This document shows positions 1 to 7,758 of a stretch of 44,361 nt of DNA, one piece after another (position 1 is the first letter of the stretch; each line of letters starts with the position of its first letter). The stretch covers positions 33,752 to 78,112 of the forward strand of contig NZ_JH417851.1 of assembly GCF_000239295.1 (NCBI RefSeq), given 5' to 3'. The notes under the pieces are model-generated. The model had not been told where the DNA came from. It was given only the letters and a program-made list of their open reading frames with translations, and ran no database searches. This stretch comes from Flavonifractor plautii ATCC 29863 (lineage in GTDB: Bacteria; Bacillota; Clostridia; Oscillospirales; Oscillospiraceae). The position numbers and the translations under genes were made by a program.

Positions 1-909
1 GCCCAGCTGCTTAGCGATCTCTTCGGCGAAGTTCTCCTGCTTCTTCTCGATGCCCTCGCCCTTCTCAAAGCGGACGGCGTTCTTGAAGGTAATGGTACCG
101 CCCAGAGTCTTGGCAACGGAGGCGATATACTGCTCCACGGTCATGGCGTTATCCTTCACGAACTCCTGCTGCAGCAGGCAGTTCTCCTTGTAGAACTTGC
201 CCAGCTTACCGGCGACGATGCCCTCCTTGACCTTCTCGGGCTTGGAAGCCATCTTAGGATCGTTCTCCATCTGCACCAGGAGGATCTTTTTCTCCTCATC
301 CAGGGTGGCCTGGTCAACCTGGCTCTTGTCCCAAAAACGGGGGTTCAAAGCGGCGATCTGCATGGCCACGTCCTTGCCCACGGTCTCCACCTGTTCGGCA
401 GTCAGGCCAGTCTCCAGGTTTACCAGCACGCCGATCTTGCCGCCAGCGTGGACATAGGGCACGGAGATGCCATCGGTAAAGAAAGCAAAGCGGCGGACCT
501 TGATGTTCTCGCCGATGACGAGCACCATCTCCTGCTGCTCCTCCTGCACGGTGCGACCGTTGCCGTAGGAAAGGGCCATCAGGGCATCCAGGTCGGCGGG
601 CTTGTTGGCGGCCACAACGGCGGCCACGCCCTTAACGAAGTCCACGAACTTCTCGTTCTTGCCAACGAAGTCGGTCTCTGCATTGACCTCGACCACCACG
701 CCGACGCCGTTCACCACGGTGGCATAGGCCATGCCCTCGGCGGCAATGCGGCCCGCCTTTTTCTGAGAGGCGGCCAGGCCCTTCTCGCGGAGGATCTCAA
801 CGGCCTTGTCCATGTTGCCCTCGGCCTCAGTGAGGGCTTTCTTGCAGTCCATCATACCCACACCGGTCATCTCGCGCAGGGTCTGTACGTCTTTTGCAGT
901 GATTGCCAT
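1..909 (-). CDS. tsf: Elongation factor Ts (3' end cut by window edge)
   Basis: EF-Ts is the nucleotide-exchange factor that recycles EF-Tu from its GDP to its GTP form during translation. The protein starts MAITAKDVQTLREMTGVGMM, followed by DCKKALTEAEG, the classic N-terminal UBA-like domain with the EF-Tu-contacting region. About 303 codons are visible and the last ones read FAEEIAKQLG, so only a few C-terminal residues are missing. The ATG at 907-909 is preceded by a GGAGGT-type ribosome-binding site. It lies downstream of rpsB on the same strand, the usual rpsB-tsf order, but a perfect 28-nt palindrome separates the two genes. Identity is secure; only the stop codon is outside the window. 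Confidence 0.97.
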   Translation of the reverse strand, partial: MAITAKDVQTLREMTGVGMMDCKKALTEAEGNMDKAVEILREKGLAASQKKAGRIAAEGMAYATVVNGVGVVVEVNAETDFVGKNEKFVDFVKGVAAVVAANKPADLDALMALSYGNGRTVQEEQQEMVLVIGENIKVRRFAFFTDGISVPYVHAGGKIGVLVNLETGLTAEQVETVGKDVAMQIAALNPRFWDKSQVDQATLDEEKKILLVQMENDPKMASKPEKVKEGIVAGKLGKFYKENCLLQQEFVKDNAMTVEQYIASVAKTLGGTITFKNAVRFEKGEGIEKKQENFAEEIAKQLG

Positions 910-941
910 GATCACATTACCTCCATCTCAAATATCAAAAG

Positions 942-969
942 GAGCGCCCGCCCGCGCGGGCGGGCGCTC
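942..969 (-). terminator. Perfect GC-rich palindrome between rpsB and tsf
   Basis: A 14+14 nt perfect palindrome (arm GAGCGCCCGCCCGC) is followed on the minus strand by CTTTTGATATT. It resembles a weak intrinsic terminator or attenuator that would lower tsf expression relative to rpsB. The U-tract is short, so partial read-through is likely; tsf has no obvious promoter of its own in the 85-bp gap. Confidence 0.7.
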
Positions 970-994
970 TCAACATCACGGTTTGGGGCCGGAA

Positions 995-1723
995 TTACTC
1001 GGCGGCCGCTTCCTTCTCAGCGGAAGCCTCGGAAGCGTCCTGGCCCTGCTTGCCCTCCTGGATGGCGTTGGCCATCACGCCGGAGATCAGCTTGATGGCA
1101 CGGATGGCGTCGTCGTTGCCGGGGATGACATAGTCGATCTCGTCGGGATCGCAGTTGGTGTCCACGATGGCTACGATGGGGATGTGCAGCTTGCGGGCCT
1201 CATTGATGGCATTGCGCTCCTTGCGGGGGTCAACCACGAACAGCGCGCCGGGGAGCTTCTTCATCTCGACCACGCCGCCCAGATACTTCTCCAGCTTAGC
1301 GATCTCACCCAGGTGCTTCATGACTTCCTTCTTGGGCAGCATGTCAAAGGTGCCGTCCTCCTGCATCTTCTTGAGCTGGTTCAGACGCTCCACGCGGCCG
1401 CGCATGGTCTTGAAGTTGGTGAGCATGCCGCCCAGCCAGCGGGCGTTGACATAGTACATGCCGACGCGCTCGGCCTCTTCCTTGATGGCCTCCTGAGCCT
1501 GCTTCTTGGTGCCGACGAACAGCAGGGTCTGGCCGGACTCGCCCAGGGAGCGGACGAAGCTGTAGGCCTCCTCCAGCTTCTTCACGGTCTTCTGCAGGTC
1601 GATGATATAGATGCCGTTGCGCTCGGTGTAGATATAGGTGGCCATCTTGGGGTTCCAGCGGCGGGTCTGGTGACCGAAGTGGACGCCCGCCTCGAGAAGC
1701 TGCTTCATAGATACGACTGCCAT
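995..1723 (-). CDS. rpsB: 30S ribosomal protein S2
   Basis: This is a structural protein of the small ribosomal subunit. The 242-residue product begins [20 protein letters not shown] and contains [20 protein letters not shown] and [17 protein letters not shown], which are diagnostic for S2. An upstream in-frame ATG would add 29 residues, but the ATG at 1721-1723 has a strong AGGAGG at 1734-1739 and matches the family's N-terminus, so it is chosen. The C-terminus is rich in Ala and Glu. The gene has its own promoter and about 115 nt of untranslated leader, and it precedes tsf. The leader may allow autoregulation as known for S2 in other bacteria, but that is inference. Confidence 0.97.
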   Translation of the reverse strand: MAVVSMKQLLEAGVHFGHQTRRWNPKMATYIYTERNGIYIIDLQKTVKKLEEAYSFVRSLGESGQTLLFVGTKKQAQEAIKEEAERVGMYYVNARWLGGMLTNFKTMRGRVERLNQLKKMQEDGTFDMLPKKEVMKHLGEIAKLEKYLGGVVEMKKLPGALFVVDPRKERNAINEARKLHIPIVAIVDTNCDPDEIDYVIPGNDDAIRAIKLISGVMANAIQEGKQGQDASEASAEKEAAAE

Positions 1724-1843
1724 AGTAAAAATTCCTCCTTTATTTGTTGATTCCTCCACCCGGTTCATCCGAAGCCGGCCAACCTCCCATTTGGAAAGCA
1801 CCTGGCCCACCGTCCGCGGGTGTGCGTAATCACATGCTTTGGT

Positions 1844-1872
1844 ATAATATCACATCGTTCCCCGTTTTGCAA
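1844..1872 (-). promoter_or_regulatory. rpsB promoter, TTGCAA-17-TATTAT
   Basis: On the minus strand the -35 TTGCAA (1867-1872) and -10 TATTAT (1844-1849) are separated by exactly 17 bp. Transcription would start near 1837, leaving a leader of about 115 nt before rpsB. Confidence 0.75.
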
Positions 1873-1892
1873 GGTTTTTTTCATTCCCGCGC

Positions 1893-1920
1893 AAAAAAGG
1901 GCCCGGATAGCTCCGGGCCC
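1893..1920 (-). terminator. Terminator of the DUF4179 gene
   Basis: Arms GGGCCCGGA (1899-1907) and TCCGGGCCC (1912-1920) with a 4-nt loop are followed on the minus strand by six Ts. It ends the sigma/anti-sigma operon before the rpsB promoter. Confidence 0.85.
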
Positions 1921-1937
1921 CTTCATAAAGTGTATAC

Positions 1938-3131
1938 TCAGTCCTTCTTCCAGTAATAGTTGACCTCGTTCCAGTAGGTTTCATTTTGAAAATGCCAAGG
2001 GCCGAAATCAAACTGGATTAGAGTGCCGGTCCGGTCCTCCCCTTCGTAGATTCGGCTGTTATCCCCTGTAAAGACCAGATTCTGTATTTCCGCCACATCG
2101 ATGGGGGATTCCAGTTCGAAACGGACATGATCCGCCCGGAAAAAGGTTCGTCCTGCATCATCGTGAAATACGTCCTGAACTCCTCCCACCTTCTCAAACC
2201 GGGTTTGGATCTTGCTTCCGTCTGACATCAGGACATACATCTGCCAAGGGCCATCCCGACCGAAGGCCGCGTCATAGGCCGCCCCGTCCGGGATCACCAG
2301 ATCCATGCTGACGCTGATAGGCGAGATGGTCAGGTTCTCTGCCACCGCCAGAGTCACGCCGTTCAGATTCACACCGCACCGGCCCTGGAAGTCGTAATGG
2401 GTACCCATGCCAACCAGGGGGACGATCAGATCGATGTCCATACCATCCAGCACGGTGACCCATTCCCCCTGATACTGCATACACAGGGACTGGATCCCGG
2501 AAAACAGACAGTATGCGGCATCCTTTGGCATCGGATCTATATGCCCACGAATGATAAACTCCATTTTGTTGTCTGTGGGGTCGCTGTCCTCCACATAGTC
2601 TATTGCATACCCCGCCTCGCTGGAGCCGATAAAGCTGGTGCAACTCTCGTCCCTATAGGCTCCGAAGCCGATTCCCCTGCCGTCCGGCCCGCCCCAGAGG
2701 ACGGCGCGGTTGAAGCCCTCCTCCACCTGGTCGGGCTCGGGCAGTACCGTCCCCTCCGGCGCGGCAAACTCCACCAGGATATAGAACTGTTCCTGATCCG
2801 CCGCCGCCTCCTTCACGGTGACGGTGGCCCCGGAGCCGTTCTTGTCCTCGAACACCTGGTTCATCTGTACAACCCCCAGGTTTTTTGCCTGTTCCTCGCT
2901 GGTGATGCCGAACAGCTCCCGGAAGGCTGGGGACACCCCGGCAAGTGAGACGGCCCCCACCGCTCCTGTCAGGAGTGAAGCGGCAGCTACGATGGCCACC
3001 AACCCGCGATAGGGGAAGCGTGGGCGCTTCTCTTCCTGCCCGCTCCTCCGCTCCAGCAGGCGGCAGGTCAGCGCCTCCTTTTCCTCCGCCGAGAAGTTCA
3101 GCCGCTCCAACTCATCCCGATAGCCTGCCAT
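1938..3131 (-). CDS. DUF4179-type membrane anti-sigma factor
   Basis: This is a 397-residue single-pass membrane protein, probably the anti-sigma factor of the ECF sigma gene just upstream. The first ~50 residues are a charged cytoplasmic part (LNFSAEEKEALTCRLLERR) that would bind sigma. One membrane segment follows at about residues 46-66 (LVAIVAAASLLTGAVGAVSL), and the remaining ~330 residues are extracytoplasmic. SPAFRELFGI after the membrane segment is typical of DUF4179 proteins. The start overlaps the sigma gene by 20 bp, indicating translational coupling. The sensed signal is unknown. The pairing rests on gene order and topology, not on a recognised sigma-binding motif. Confidence 0.75.
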   Translation of the reverse strand: MAGYRDELERLNFSAEEKEALTCRLLERRSGQEEKRPRFPYRGLVAIVAAASLLTGAVGAVSLAGVSPAFRELFGITSEEQAKNLGVVQMNQVFEDKNGSGATVTVKEAAADQEQFYILVEFAAPEGTVLPEPDQVEEGFNRAVLWGGPDGRGIGFGAYRDESCTSFIGSSEAGYAIDYVEDSDPTDNKMEFIIRGHIDPMPKDAAYCLFSGIQSLCMQYQGEWVTVLDGMDIDLIVPLVGMGTHYDFQGRCGVNLNGVTLAVAENLTISPISVSMDLVIPDGAAYDAAFGRDGPWQMYVLMSDGSKIQTRFEKVGGVQDVFHDDAGRTFFRADHVRFELESPIDVAEIQNLVFTGDNSRIYEGEDRTGTLIQFDFGPWHFQNETYWNEVNYYWKKD

Positions 3132-3612
3132 AGCCCAATCCCTCCAATATATGCTTTAATTTCATCCGGGCCCGGCTCATCCGGGTCCGCACCGCATCGG
3201 CCCGCAGGCCCAGGATCTCCCCTATCTCGTTGGTATCATATCCTAAATAATAGTAGAGCACCAGCACCTCCCGGTACTTGGCAGGCAGACGCTGCACCTC
3301 TTCCAGCACGCCGCCCTCCTCCGGCTGAAACGCCGCAGGCTCGGCCACGGCATCCAGGCCCACAGTGCGGGTGCGCCAGGGACTCCGGCGGACGTTTTTG
3401 CAGGCGTTGACCGTCACCCGCACCATCCAGGCCTGTTCGTGCTTCTCATTTTCAAAGGCACCTGGATATTCCAGCCGCTTAAGCAGCACCTCCTGGCATA
3501 CGTCCTGGGCGTCGGGCACAGAATTCAGGATGGAATAGGCCAGCCTCAAGAGCCGGTCGGAGTAGATCTCCACCAGCCGGGCGGCCAGCGTCTCCTCCGC
3601 ATGCTCCGCCAT
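3112..3612 (-). CDS. ECF-type RNA polymerase sigma factor
   Basis: This 166-residue sigma-70 family protein recruits RNA polymerase to stress or envelope promoters. Region 2 is visible as RLLRLAYSILNSVPDAQDVC with EQAWMVRVTVNACKNVRR, and region 4 as LPAKYREVLVLYYYLGYDTN, EIGEILGLRADAVRTRMSRA. A longer reading frame extends upstream, but the ATG at 3610-3612 follows GGAGGGAG and gives the expected ECF length. The stop overlaps the downstream anti-sigma gene by 20 bp. A candidate ECF-like promoter lies just upstream, so autoregulation is likely. The specific ECF group was not assigned. Confidence 0.9.
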   Translation of the reverse strand: MAEHAEETLAARLVEIYSDRLLRLAYSILNSVPDAQDVCQEVLLKRLEYPGAFENEKHEQAWMVRVTVNACKNVRRSPWRTRTVGLDAVAEPAAFQPEEGGVLEEVQRLPAKYREVLVLYYYLGYDTNEIGEILGLRADAVRTRMSRARMKLKHILEGLGYGRLSG

Positions 3613-3654
3613 GAATCTCCCTCCTTTTTCTCCGTTTGGAACGCGTTCACCTGA

Positions 3655-3684
3655 TATACACCTCACGGCTCCCAAACGTGACAC
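3655..3684 (-). promoter_or_regulatory. Candidate ECF promoter of the sigma/anti-sigma operon
   Basis: Reading leftward, GTGTCACGTTTGGG (3671-3684) is followed 17 bp after TGTCAC by TGTATA (3655-3660), about 45 bp before the sigma start and just after the hprK terminator. It does not look like a sigma-A promoter. Assignment to this sigma factor is inference from position. Confidence 0.45.
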
Positions 3685-3692
3685 CCTCCGGC

Positions 3693-3720
3693 AAAAAAAT
3701 GCCCCGGTTTTCACCGGGGC
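3693..3720 (-). terminator. hprK terminator
   Basis: Arms GCCCCGGT (3701-3708) and ACCGGGGC (3713-3720) with loop TTTC are followed on the minus strand by seven Ts (3693-3699). Confidence 0.88.
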
Positions 3721-3739
3721 GGCGGAACGTATCTCTTTT

Positions 3740-4696
3740 TTAATTATCATTCAACTGCGCACTCATGGCCTGGTCGAAGTGCTGGTTGATCTGCTTGGTA
3801 AACTCCACGGCGGCGTTGTACCCCATCTTCTTGTGGCGGTTGTTCATGGCCGCCACCTCGATGATCACCGCCAGGTTTCGGCCAGGCCGCACCGGCACGG
3901 TGAGAGAGGGCACCTGCACGTCCAGAATCGTGGTGTAGAGGTTCTCCAGGCCCAGGCGGTCGTACATGGCCCCGTCCTTCCACTGCTCCAGGTTGATGAC
4001 CATATCGATCTCGGCCTCGTCCTTGACGGCGCTCATACCGAACAGGCGGCACACGTCGATGACGCCGATGCCCCGCAGCTCGATATAGTGGCGGATCAGC
4101 TCCGGCGCAGTGCCCACCAGCCGGTCGGTGACGTTGCGCTTGATCTCCACTGCGTCGTCCGCGATCAGCCGGTGGCCGCGCTTGACCAGCTCAATGGCGG
4201 TCTCGCTCTTGCCCACGCCGGACTCGCCCAGCAGCAGCACGCCCTCGCCGTACACTTCCACCAGCACGCCGTGGCGGGTGATGCGGGGCGCCAGATAGGA
4301 CTTCAGCGCCGCAATGATGTTGCTCATGAGCACGCTGGTGGTGTCCGGGCTGCGGAGGATGGTTCGGTCATACTTCTCGGCCATCTCCATACACTCGGGG
4401 AAGGGCTCAATCTCCCGGGAAATAATCAGGGCCGGAATGTCCTGGGAGAGCAGCAGTTCGAAGCTCTCCCGCCGCTCCTCGGAGGTCAGCCCCTCCAGAT
4501 AGGTGGTCTCAACGCGGCCGATCACCTGGAGCCGCTTGGCGTCAAAGTAGTCGAAAAATCCGGTGAGCTGCAGGCCCGGCCGGTTCACGTCCTCCGTCCG
4601 GATCGACACATCCTCGTACCCCGCCCCGCCCCTCAGGACCTCCAGGCGAAATTCCTGAATCAGTTTTCCCAGCTTTACGCTATAAAGGCTCTCCAT
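3740..4696 (-). CDS. hprK: HPr kinase/phosphorylase
   Basis: HprK phosphorylates and dephosphorylates Ser46 of the phosphocarrier HPr and so drives carbon catabolite repression in Firmicutes. The 318-residue length is normal. The N-terminal domain is followed by Walker A GESGVGKS (about residues 156-163), LIADDAVEIKR, and ELRGIGVIDVCRLFG, the family signature region; the C-terminal part reads MNNRHKKMGYNAAVEF. The gene is monocistronic, with its own TTGCAA promoter and a strong terminator, divergent from rpmB. hprK is often followed by lgt or uvr genes; here the next gene is an unrelated sigma factor. Identity is very secure. Confidence 0.97.
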   Translation of the reverse strand: MESLYSVKLGKLIQEFRLEVLRGGAGYEDVSIRTEDVNRPGLQLTGFFDYFDAKRLQVIGRVETTYLEGLTSEERRESFELLLSQDIPALIISREIEPFPECMEMAEKYDRTILRSPDTTSVLMSNIIAALKSYLAPRITRHGVLVEVYGEGVLLLGESGVGKSETAIELVKRGHRLIADDAVEIKRNVTDRLVGTAPELIRHYIELRGIGVIDVCRLFGMSAVKDEAEIDMVINLEQWKDGAMYDRLGLENLYTTILDVQVPSLTVPVRPGRNLAVIIEVAAMNNRHKKMGYNAAVEFTKQINQHFDQAMSAQLNDN

Positions 4697-4728
4697 TGGC
4701 GCTGCCCCCTTGCGGTATTATTAGTTAT

Positions 4729-4758
4729 AGTATACCATTCTCCCCTGCTCCTTTGCAA
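4729..4758 (-). promoter_or_regulatory. hprK promoter, TTGCAA-18-TATACT
   Basis: Minus-strand -35 TTGCAA (4753-4758) and -10 TATACT (4729-4734) are 18 bp apart, about 33 bp before the hprK ATG. It faces away from the rpmB promoter. Confidence 0.65.
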
Positions 4759-4795
4759 CACACTTTGGAAGAAAGGGATTTTTTGAAAAAAATGC

Positions 4796-4824
4796 TTGCA
4801 ATTTTCGAAAAGCTCTGTTATTAT
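4796..4824 (+). promoter_or_regulatory. rpmB promoter, TTGCAA-17-TATTAT
   Basis: -35 TTGCAA (4796-4801) and -10 TATTAT (4819-4824) have a 17-bp spacer. Both hexamers are identical to those of the rpsB promoter. A strong ribosome-binding site, GAGGAGGT, precedes the rpmB ATG. Confidence 0.78.
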
Positions 4825-4875
4825 ATCATTCGATGCTTTATCAAGCTATCCTGACGAGCGAGGAGGTATAAGCGA

Positions 4876-5064
4876 ATGGCCAAATGTGAATTTTGCGATA
4901 AGGGCGTTGTGTTCGGCATCCGGGTGTCCCACTCTCACCGCCGCTCCAACCGTCCTTGGAAGCCCAATGTGAAGCGCGTCAAGGCGATTGTCAACGGCAC
5001 GCCCAAGCACGTCTATGTGTGCACCAGATGCCTCCGTTCGGGTAAGGTCACCCGCGCTGTGTAA
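4876..5064 (+). CDS. rpmB: 50S ribosomal protein L28 (zinc-binding form)
   Basis: L28 is a small protein of the large ribosomal subunit. The 62-residue product has CEFCDKG near its N-terminus and CTRCLRSGKV near its end. The CxxC...CxxC pairs mark the zinc-ribbon (C+) form of L28, which generally signals that zinc is not limiting. SHSHRRSNRPWKPNVKRV is the conserved rRNA-binding core. The gene stands alone between its own promoter and a strong terminator. The start is supported by GAGGAGGT nine bases upstream. Confidence 0.96.
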   Translation: MAKCEFCDKGVVFGIRVSHSHRRSNRPWKPNVKRVKAIVNGTPKHVYVCTRCLRSGKVTRAV

Positions 5065-5070
5065 GTTTGT

Positions 5071-5105
5071 AAAAAAGGGACCAGCCTTTGGCTGGTCCCT
5101 TTTTT
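5071..5105 (+). terminator. rpmB terminator
   Basis: Arms AAAAAAGGGACCAGCC (5071-5086) and GGCTGGTCCCTTTTTT with a 3-nt loop form a strong intrinsic terminator. The flanking A and T runs make it effective in both directions in principle. Confidence 0.93.
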
Positions 5106-5122
5106 CTTTGGAACGATTGCGC

Positions 5123-5147
5123 CTGTCCCCACATAGCATGGGGACAG
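5123..5147 (+). promoter_or_regulatory. Hairpin just upstream of the sodC ribosome-binding site
   Basis: Perfect 9-bp arms CTGTCCCCA (5123-5131) and TGGGGACAG (5139-5147) with a 7-nt loop end five bases before GGAGG (5152-5156). There is no T-run, so it is not a terminator. It could be an operator or an mRNA structure affecting sodC translation or stability. Confidence 0.5.
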
Positions 5148-5163
5148 AATGGAGGCGTATTCC

Positions 5164-5640
5164 ATGGCTGATGCTCTGTGCCGCCTGCCCCGGGTCCTGC
5201 TGGATGGCCGCCCTGCCGCCCGTGCACTGCTCTGTGGCAGCAACGCCCACCCCGGCCTGCGGGGCGAGGCGCTGTTTTATCCCTACCAGGACGGAACCCT
5301 ATTGCTGATACGCGCCCTGGGGCTGCCCGGGGACGGCTTTTATGCCTGCCACATTCACGCGCTCGGCGACTGCTGCACCGGGGGCGACGTGGCCTTTCAC
5401 TGCGCCGGTCCCCACTACGATCCGGAAGGCCGCGAGCACCCGAACCACGCGGGAGATCTCCCCGTCCTGCTCTCCAGCGGCGGCCGGGCGCTCTCCCTCG
5501 TGTATACCGGCCGGTTTCAGCCCGGGCAGGTGCTGGGCCGGTCGGTGGTACTCCACGCTCTGCCCGATGACTACCGCAGTCAGCCCACCGGCGCCGCCGG
5601 GGGCCGCATTGCCTGCGGCGTCATCTCCCCTGTGGCCTGA
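5164..5640 (+). CDS. sodC: Cu/Zn superoxide dismutase family protein, no signal peptide
   Basis: This 158-residue SodC-family protein would convert superoxide to peroxide and oxygen. The expected metal ligands are all present: Cu ligands in HIH (His63, His65), the bridging His84 in AGPHYDP, Zn ligands His92 and His95 with Asp98 (NHAGDLP), and Cu ligand His131 (VVLHALPDD). Cys80 and Cys151 could form the family disulfide, and Arg148 in GGRIACGVI matches the substrate-guiding Arg. The start at 5164 follows GGAGG by eight bases; an upstream ATG at 5149 lacks a ribosome-binding site. There is no export signal, so the enzyme appears cytosolic, unlike most bacterial SodC. No clear promoter lies between it and the rpmB terminator. 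Confidence 0.88.
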   Translation: MADALCRLPRVLLDGRPAARALLCGSNAHPGLRGEALFYPYQDGTLLLIRALGLPGDGFYACHIHALGDCCTGGDVAFHCAGPHYDPEGREHPNHAGDLPVLLSSGGRALSLVYTGRFQPGQVLGRSVVLHALPDDYRSQPTGAAGGRIACGVISPVA

Positions 5641-5677
5641 GCCGGGCCCGCATGGCTTGTCATGCGGGCCCGGCTTT
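5641..5677 (+). terminator. sodC terminator
   Basis: Arms GCCGGGCCCGCATG (5641-5654) and CATGCGGGCCCGGC (5661-5674) with a 6-nt loop begin directly after the stop codon and are followed by TTTCTGCTCTCT. The leftward SLH gene ends 33 bp further on, so the hairpin may serve both convergent genes. Confidence 0.85.
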
Positions 5678-5709
5678 CTGCTCTCTATTATCTATTGTAT
5701 CTTGTTTTG

Positions 5710-7740
5710 CTATCCCACGGTCACCACCCGCACCACGGCGTCCCCGCCCAGTGCGCCGCTGTAGTACACGGTCAGCTCCGCTCCGTAGGATTTGGCGGCC
5801 GAGAGGGTCGTCCAGCGCCCGGTTTCTTGGTTGTAAACCTCTACCCCGTCGCTGACGGGCACCCGAAGGCCTTCCACCACCACGGCCTCCTCTCCGTCAA
5901 AATCAGCCCGGCTCACATCGGCCTTCTTCAGGCTCACAACCTCCACGGCCTTTCCCTCGGACGACACCGCGATGCCACCCATGGTTCCGCTCCTGACCGT
6001 CTTTCCCGTGATATATGCCTGGCTGGCTCCGCTGCTGTTCTCCACGGAGACGGTTCGGTTGGTATAGGTCATGCTGCCGCTGCCCCCAGTCTGCTCCCCG
6101 GCGGTCAGCAGACCGTAGGTAAATGCGTTCCCGGTCACATCGTCCAGCAGGAGGAGGCAGACCTTCCCGTTTTCGTCTGTGGCGTAAAAGTCGATTTGGG
6201 AGGCGGGTACGGTATCCGTCAGAATATCCTCCAGGGCAATTTCCGCCACCACGCTGGAGCCGGCCCGCTCGTAGAGCTTCACATCCTCCGACAGTGGAAG
6301 GCTCCCCAGGGTGCCGTCCGACGGATCCAGGGCATACTGGCTCCCACCGGACACCGGATAGACCGACAGGGCCCCGATCCCGGTGGAGCTGACCCGAACC
6401 AGCTCACCCACACCGGCGCCGTGGACGCTGAGCTCACCCGCCGCAGTCAGCCCGCAGGTCAGCTCCACCCCGTCCTCCCGAAGCACGCCGTAGAGCTCCG
6501 CCCGCTTCTCCGAGGGGGCGCAGGCAGAGATCACCTCTCCCGCCCCGTTCAGGGTGACGGTAATCCGGTCGCCCACCGCGAAGGCGGACAGCCCGGCCGC
6601 CGCCCCGTCCGCCACCTCCAGCTCCACGCCCAGCAGCGTGATGGAGGCGGGCGACGCGGCGTTGGGGCTGGCATCCTCATAATAGCCGGTCAGCATGACC
6701 CCCTCATAGGCCGCCGCCTCGGAGGCCACGACCAGATCGAGCGCCCCGGAGTCCGTATAATACAGCGCCACCTGCTCCCGGCCCTCCAGCTCATACCAGC
6801 AGTCGCCGTAGGTGCTGACCGCGCCGTCCAGCAGCACCCTGGTTCCGCTGGAGATGGCATACGTTCCCCCTCCGGCGGCGGTGATGCCGTCCGCCGCCAC
6901 CTCCGCCGGGCGGAGGGTGCGATGGGACGAATCGTCCGGCAGGAAGCCCACCGCCTTTCCCGCCTCGTCCAGCAGCAGCGCGCCTTTCCGCCCCACCAGG
7001 CGGTCCGGCACCGCCTCCGCAGGCTCATACCAGCTAATCGTCTGATTGGCATAGACCTCCACCGTACCCAGGGTACCGTCCGCCGCCTCGGCGTTATTGT
7101 CCAGCAGCACCGCGCCGGTCACCTTGGAGGCGCAGAGGTTGTCGATGTAATCCTGTCCGTCCCGGTCTGTCTGCCGCAGCACGCGGTAGAGCAGCAGGGC
7201 CGCGTCTCCCCGGGTCAGGCCGGCTCCGACGTCTGCGGGCAGGCCGTCCAGAAGCCCCAGTGCCCCGGCCTTATTCAGATAGTCCTCCGGCCAGAAGGGG
7301 CCGATCTCCTCCGCCGTATAGCCCAGCAAACGGAGAACCACGGTTACCGCCTGTCCCACAGTCACCGGGTCGTCCGGGCCAAAGCGGCCATCGCCATAGC
7401 CGGAGACCAGCCCCTCCTCACAGGCCAGATTGATATAGGGGGCAGCCCAGCCGCCGCCCGGCACGTCGGAAAACCGGGTGCGGTAGGCGCTCCCCCGCGC
7501 CTGATCCCCGTGTCCCTCCGTTAGAATGGCCAGCTTGCAGAACTGGGCGCGGGTCAGCGCGTCGTCCGGGTGGTAGCTCCCGTCGGAGTACCCGGAGACA
7601 ATACCCAGGCCGGAGAGTACCTCCACCGCCTCGGACAGCTCTTCTCCGCTCACATCCGAAAAGGCCAGGGCGGGCGCCGCCGTGATCAGCCCCAGGCACA
7701 GCCCCGCCGCCAGCAGCAGCGCCAGAATACGTTGTTTCAT
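5710..7740 (-). CDS. Secreted S-layer-homology (SLH) domain protein
   Basis: This 676-residue cell-surface protein has a signal peptide (residues 1-26, MKQRILALLLAAGLCLGLIT then APALA). Two clear SLH repeats follow: FSDVSGEELSEAVEVLSGLG with GYSDGSYHPDDALTRAQF, and FSDVPGGGWAAPYINLACEE with GYGDGRFGPDDPVT. A weaker third repeat reaches about residue 190. SLH domains bind pyruvylated secondary wall polymers. The remaining ~480 residues are Gly/Ala/Val-rich, probably beta-rich, and not recognised. It begins only 18 bp after the exporter permease gene with its own GAGAGGAG site, so it is probably the fourth gene of the exporter operon. Its role is unknown; substrate handling or wall anchoring of the exporter is inference. 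Confidence 0.88.
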   Translation of the reverse strand: MKQRILALLLAAGLCLGLITAAPALAFSDVSGEELSEAVEVLSGLGIVSGYSDGSYHPDDALTRAQFCKLAILTEGHGDQARGSAYRTRFSDVPGGGWAAPYINLACEEGLVSGYGDGRFGPDDPVTVGQAVTVVLRLLGYTAEEIGPFWPEDYLNKAGALGLLDGLPADVGAGLTRGDAALLLYRVLRQTDRDGQDYIDNLCASKVTGAVLLDNNAEAADGTLGTVEVYANQTISWYEPAEAVPDRLVGRKGALLLDEAGKAVGFLPDDSSHRTLRPAEVAADGITAAGGGTYAISSGTRVLLDGAVSTYGDCWYELEGREQVALYYTDSGALDLVVASEAAAYEGVMLTGYYEDASPNAASPASITLLGVELEVADGAAAGLSAFAVGDRITVTLNGAGEVISACAPSEKRAELYGVLREDGVELTCGLTAAGELSVHGAGVGELVRVSSTGIGALSVYPVSGGSQYALDPSDGTLGSLPLSEDVKLYERAGSSVVAEIALEDILTDTVPASQIDFYATDENGKVCLLLLDDVTGNAFTYGLLTAGEQTGGSGSMTYTNRTVSVENSSGASQAYITGKTVRSGTMGGIAVSSEGKAVEVVSLKKADVSRADFDGEEAVVVEGLRVPVSDGVEVYNQETGRWTTLSAAKSYGAELTVYYSGALGGDAVVRVVTVG

Positions 7741-7758
7741 CTGTGTTTCTCCTCTCGA

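Noticed and set aside
1724-1843. A known riboswitch in the rpsB leader
   Set aside because: The ~115-nt leader shows no recognisable riboswitch core; an r-protein autoregulatory structure is possible but not demonstrable by eye.
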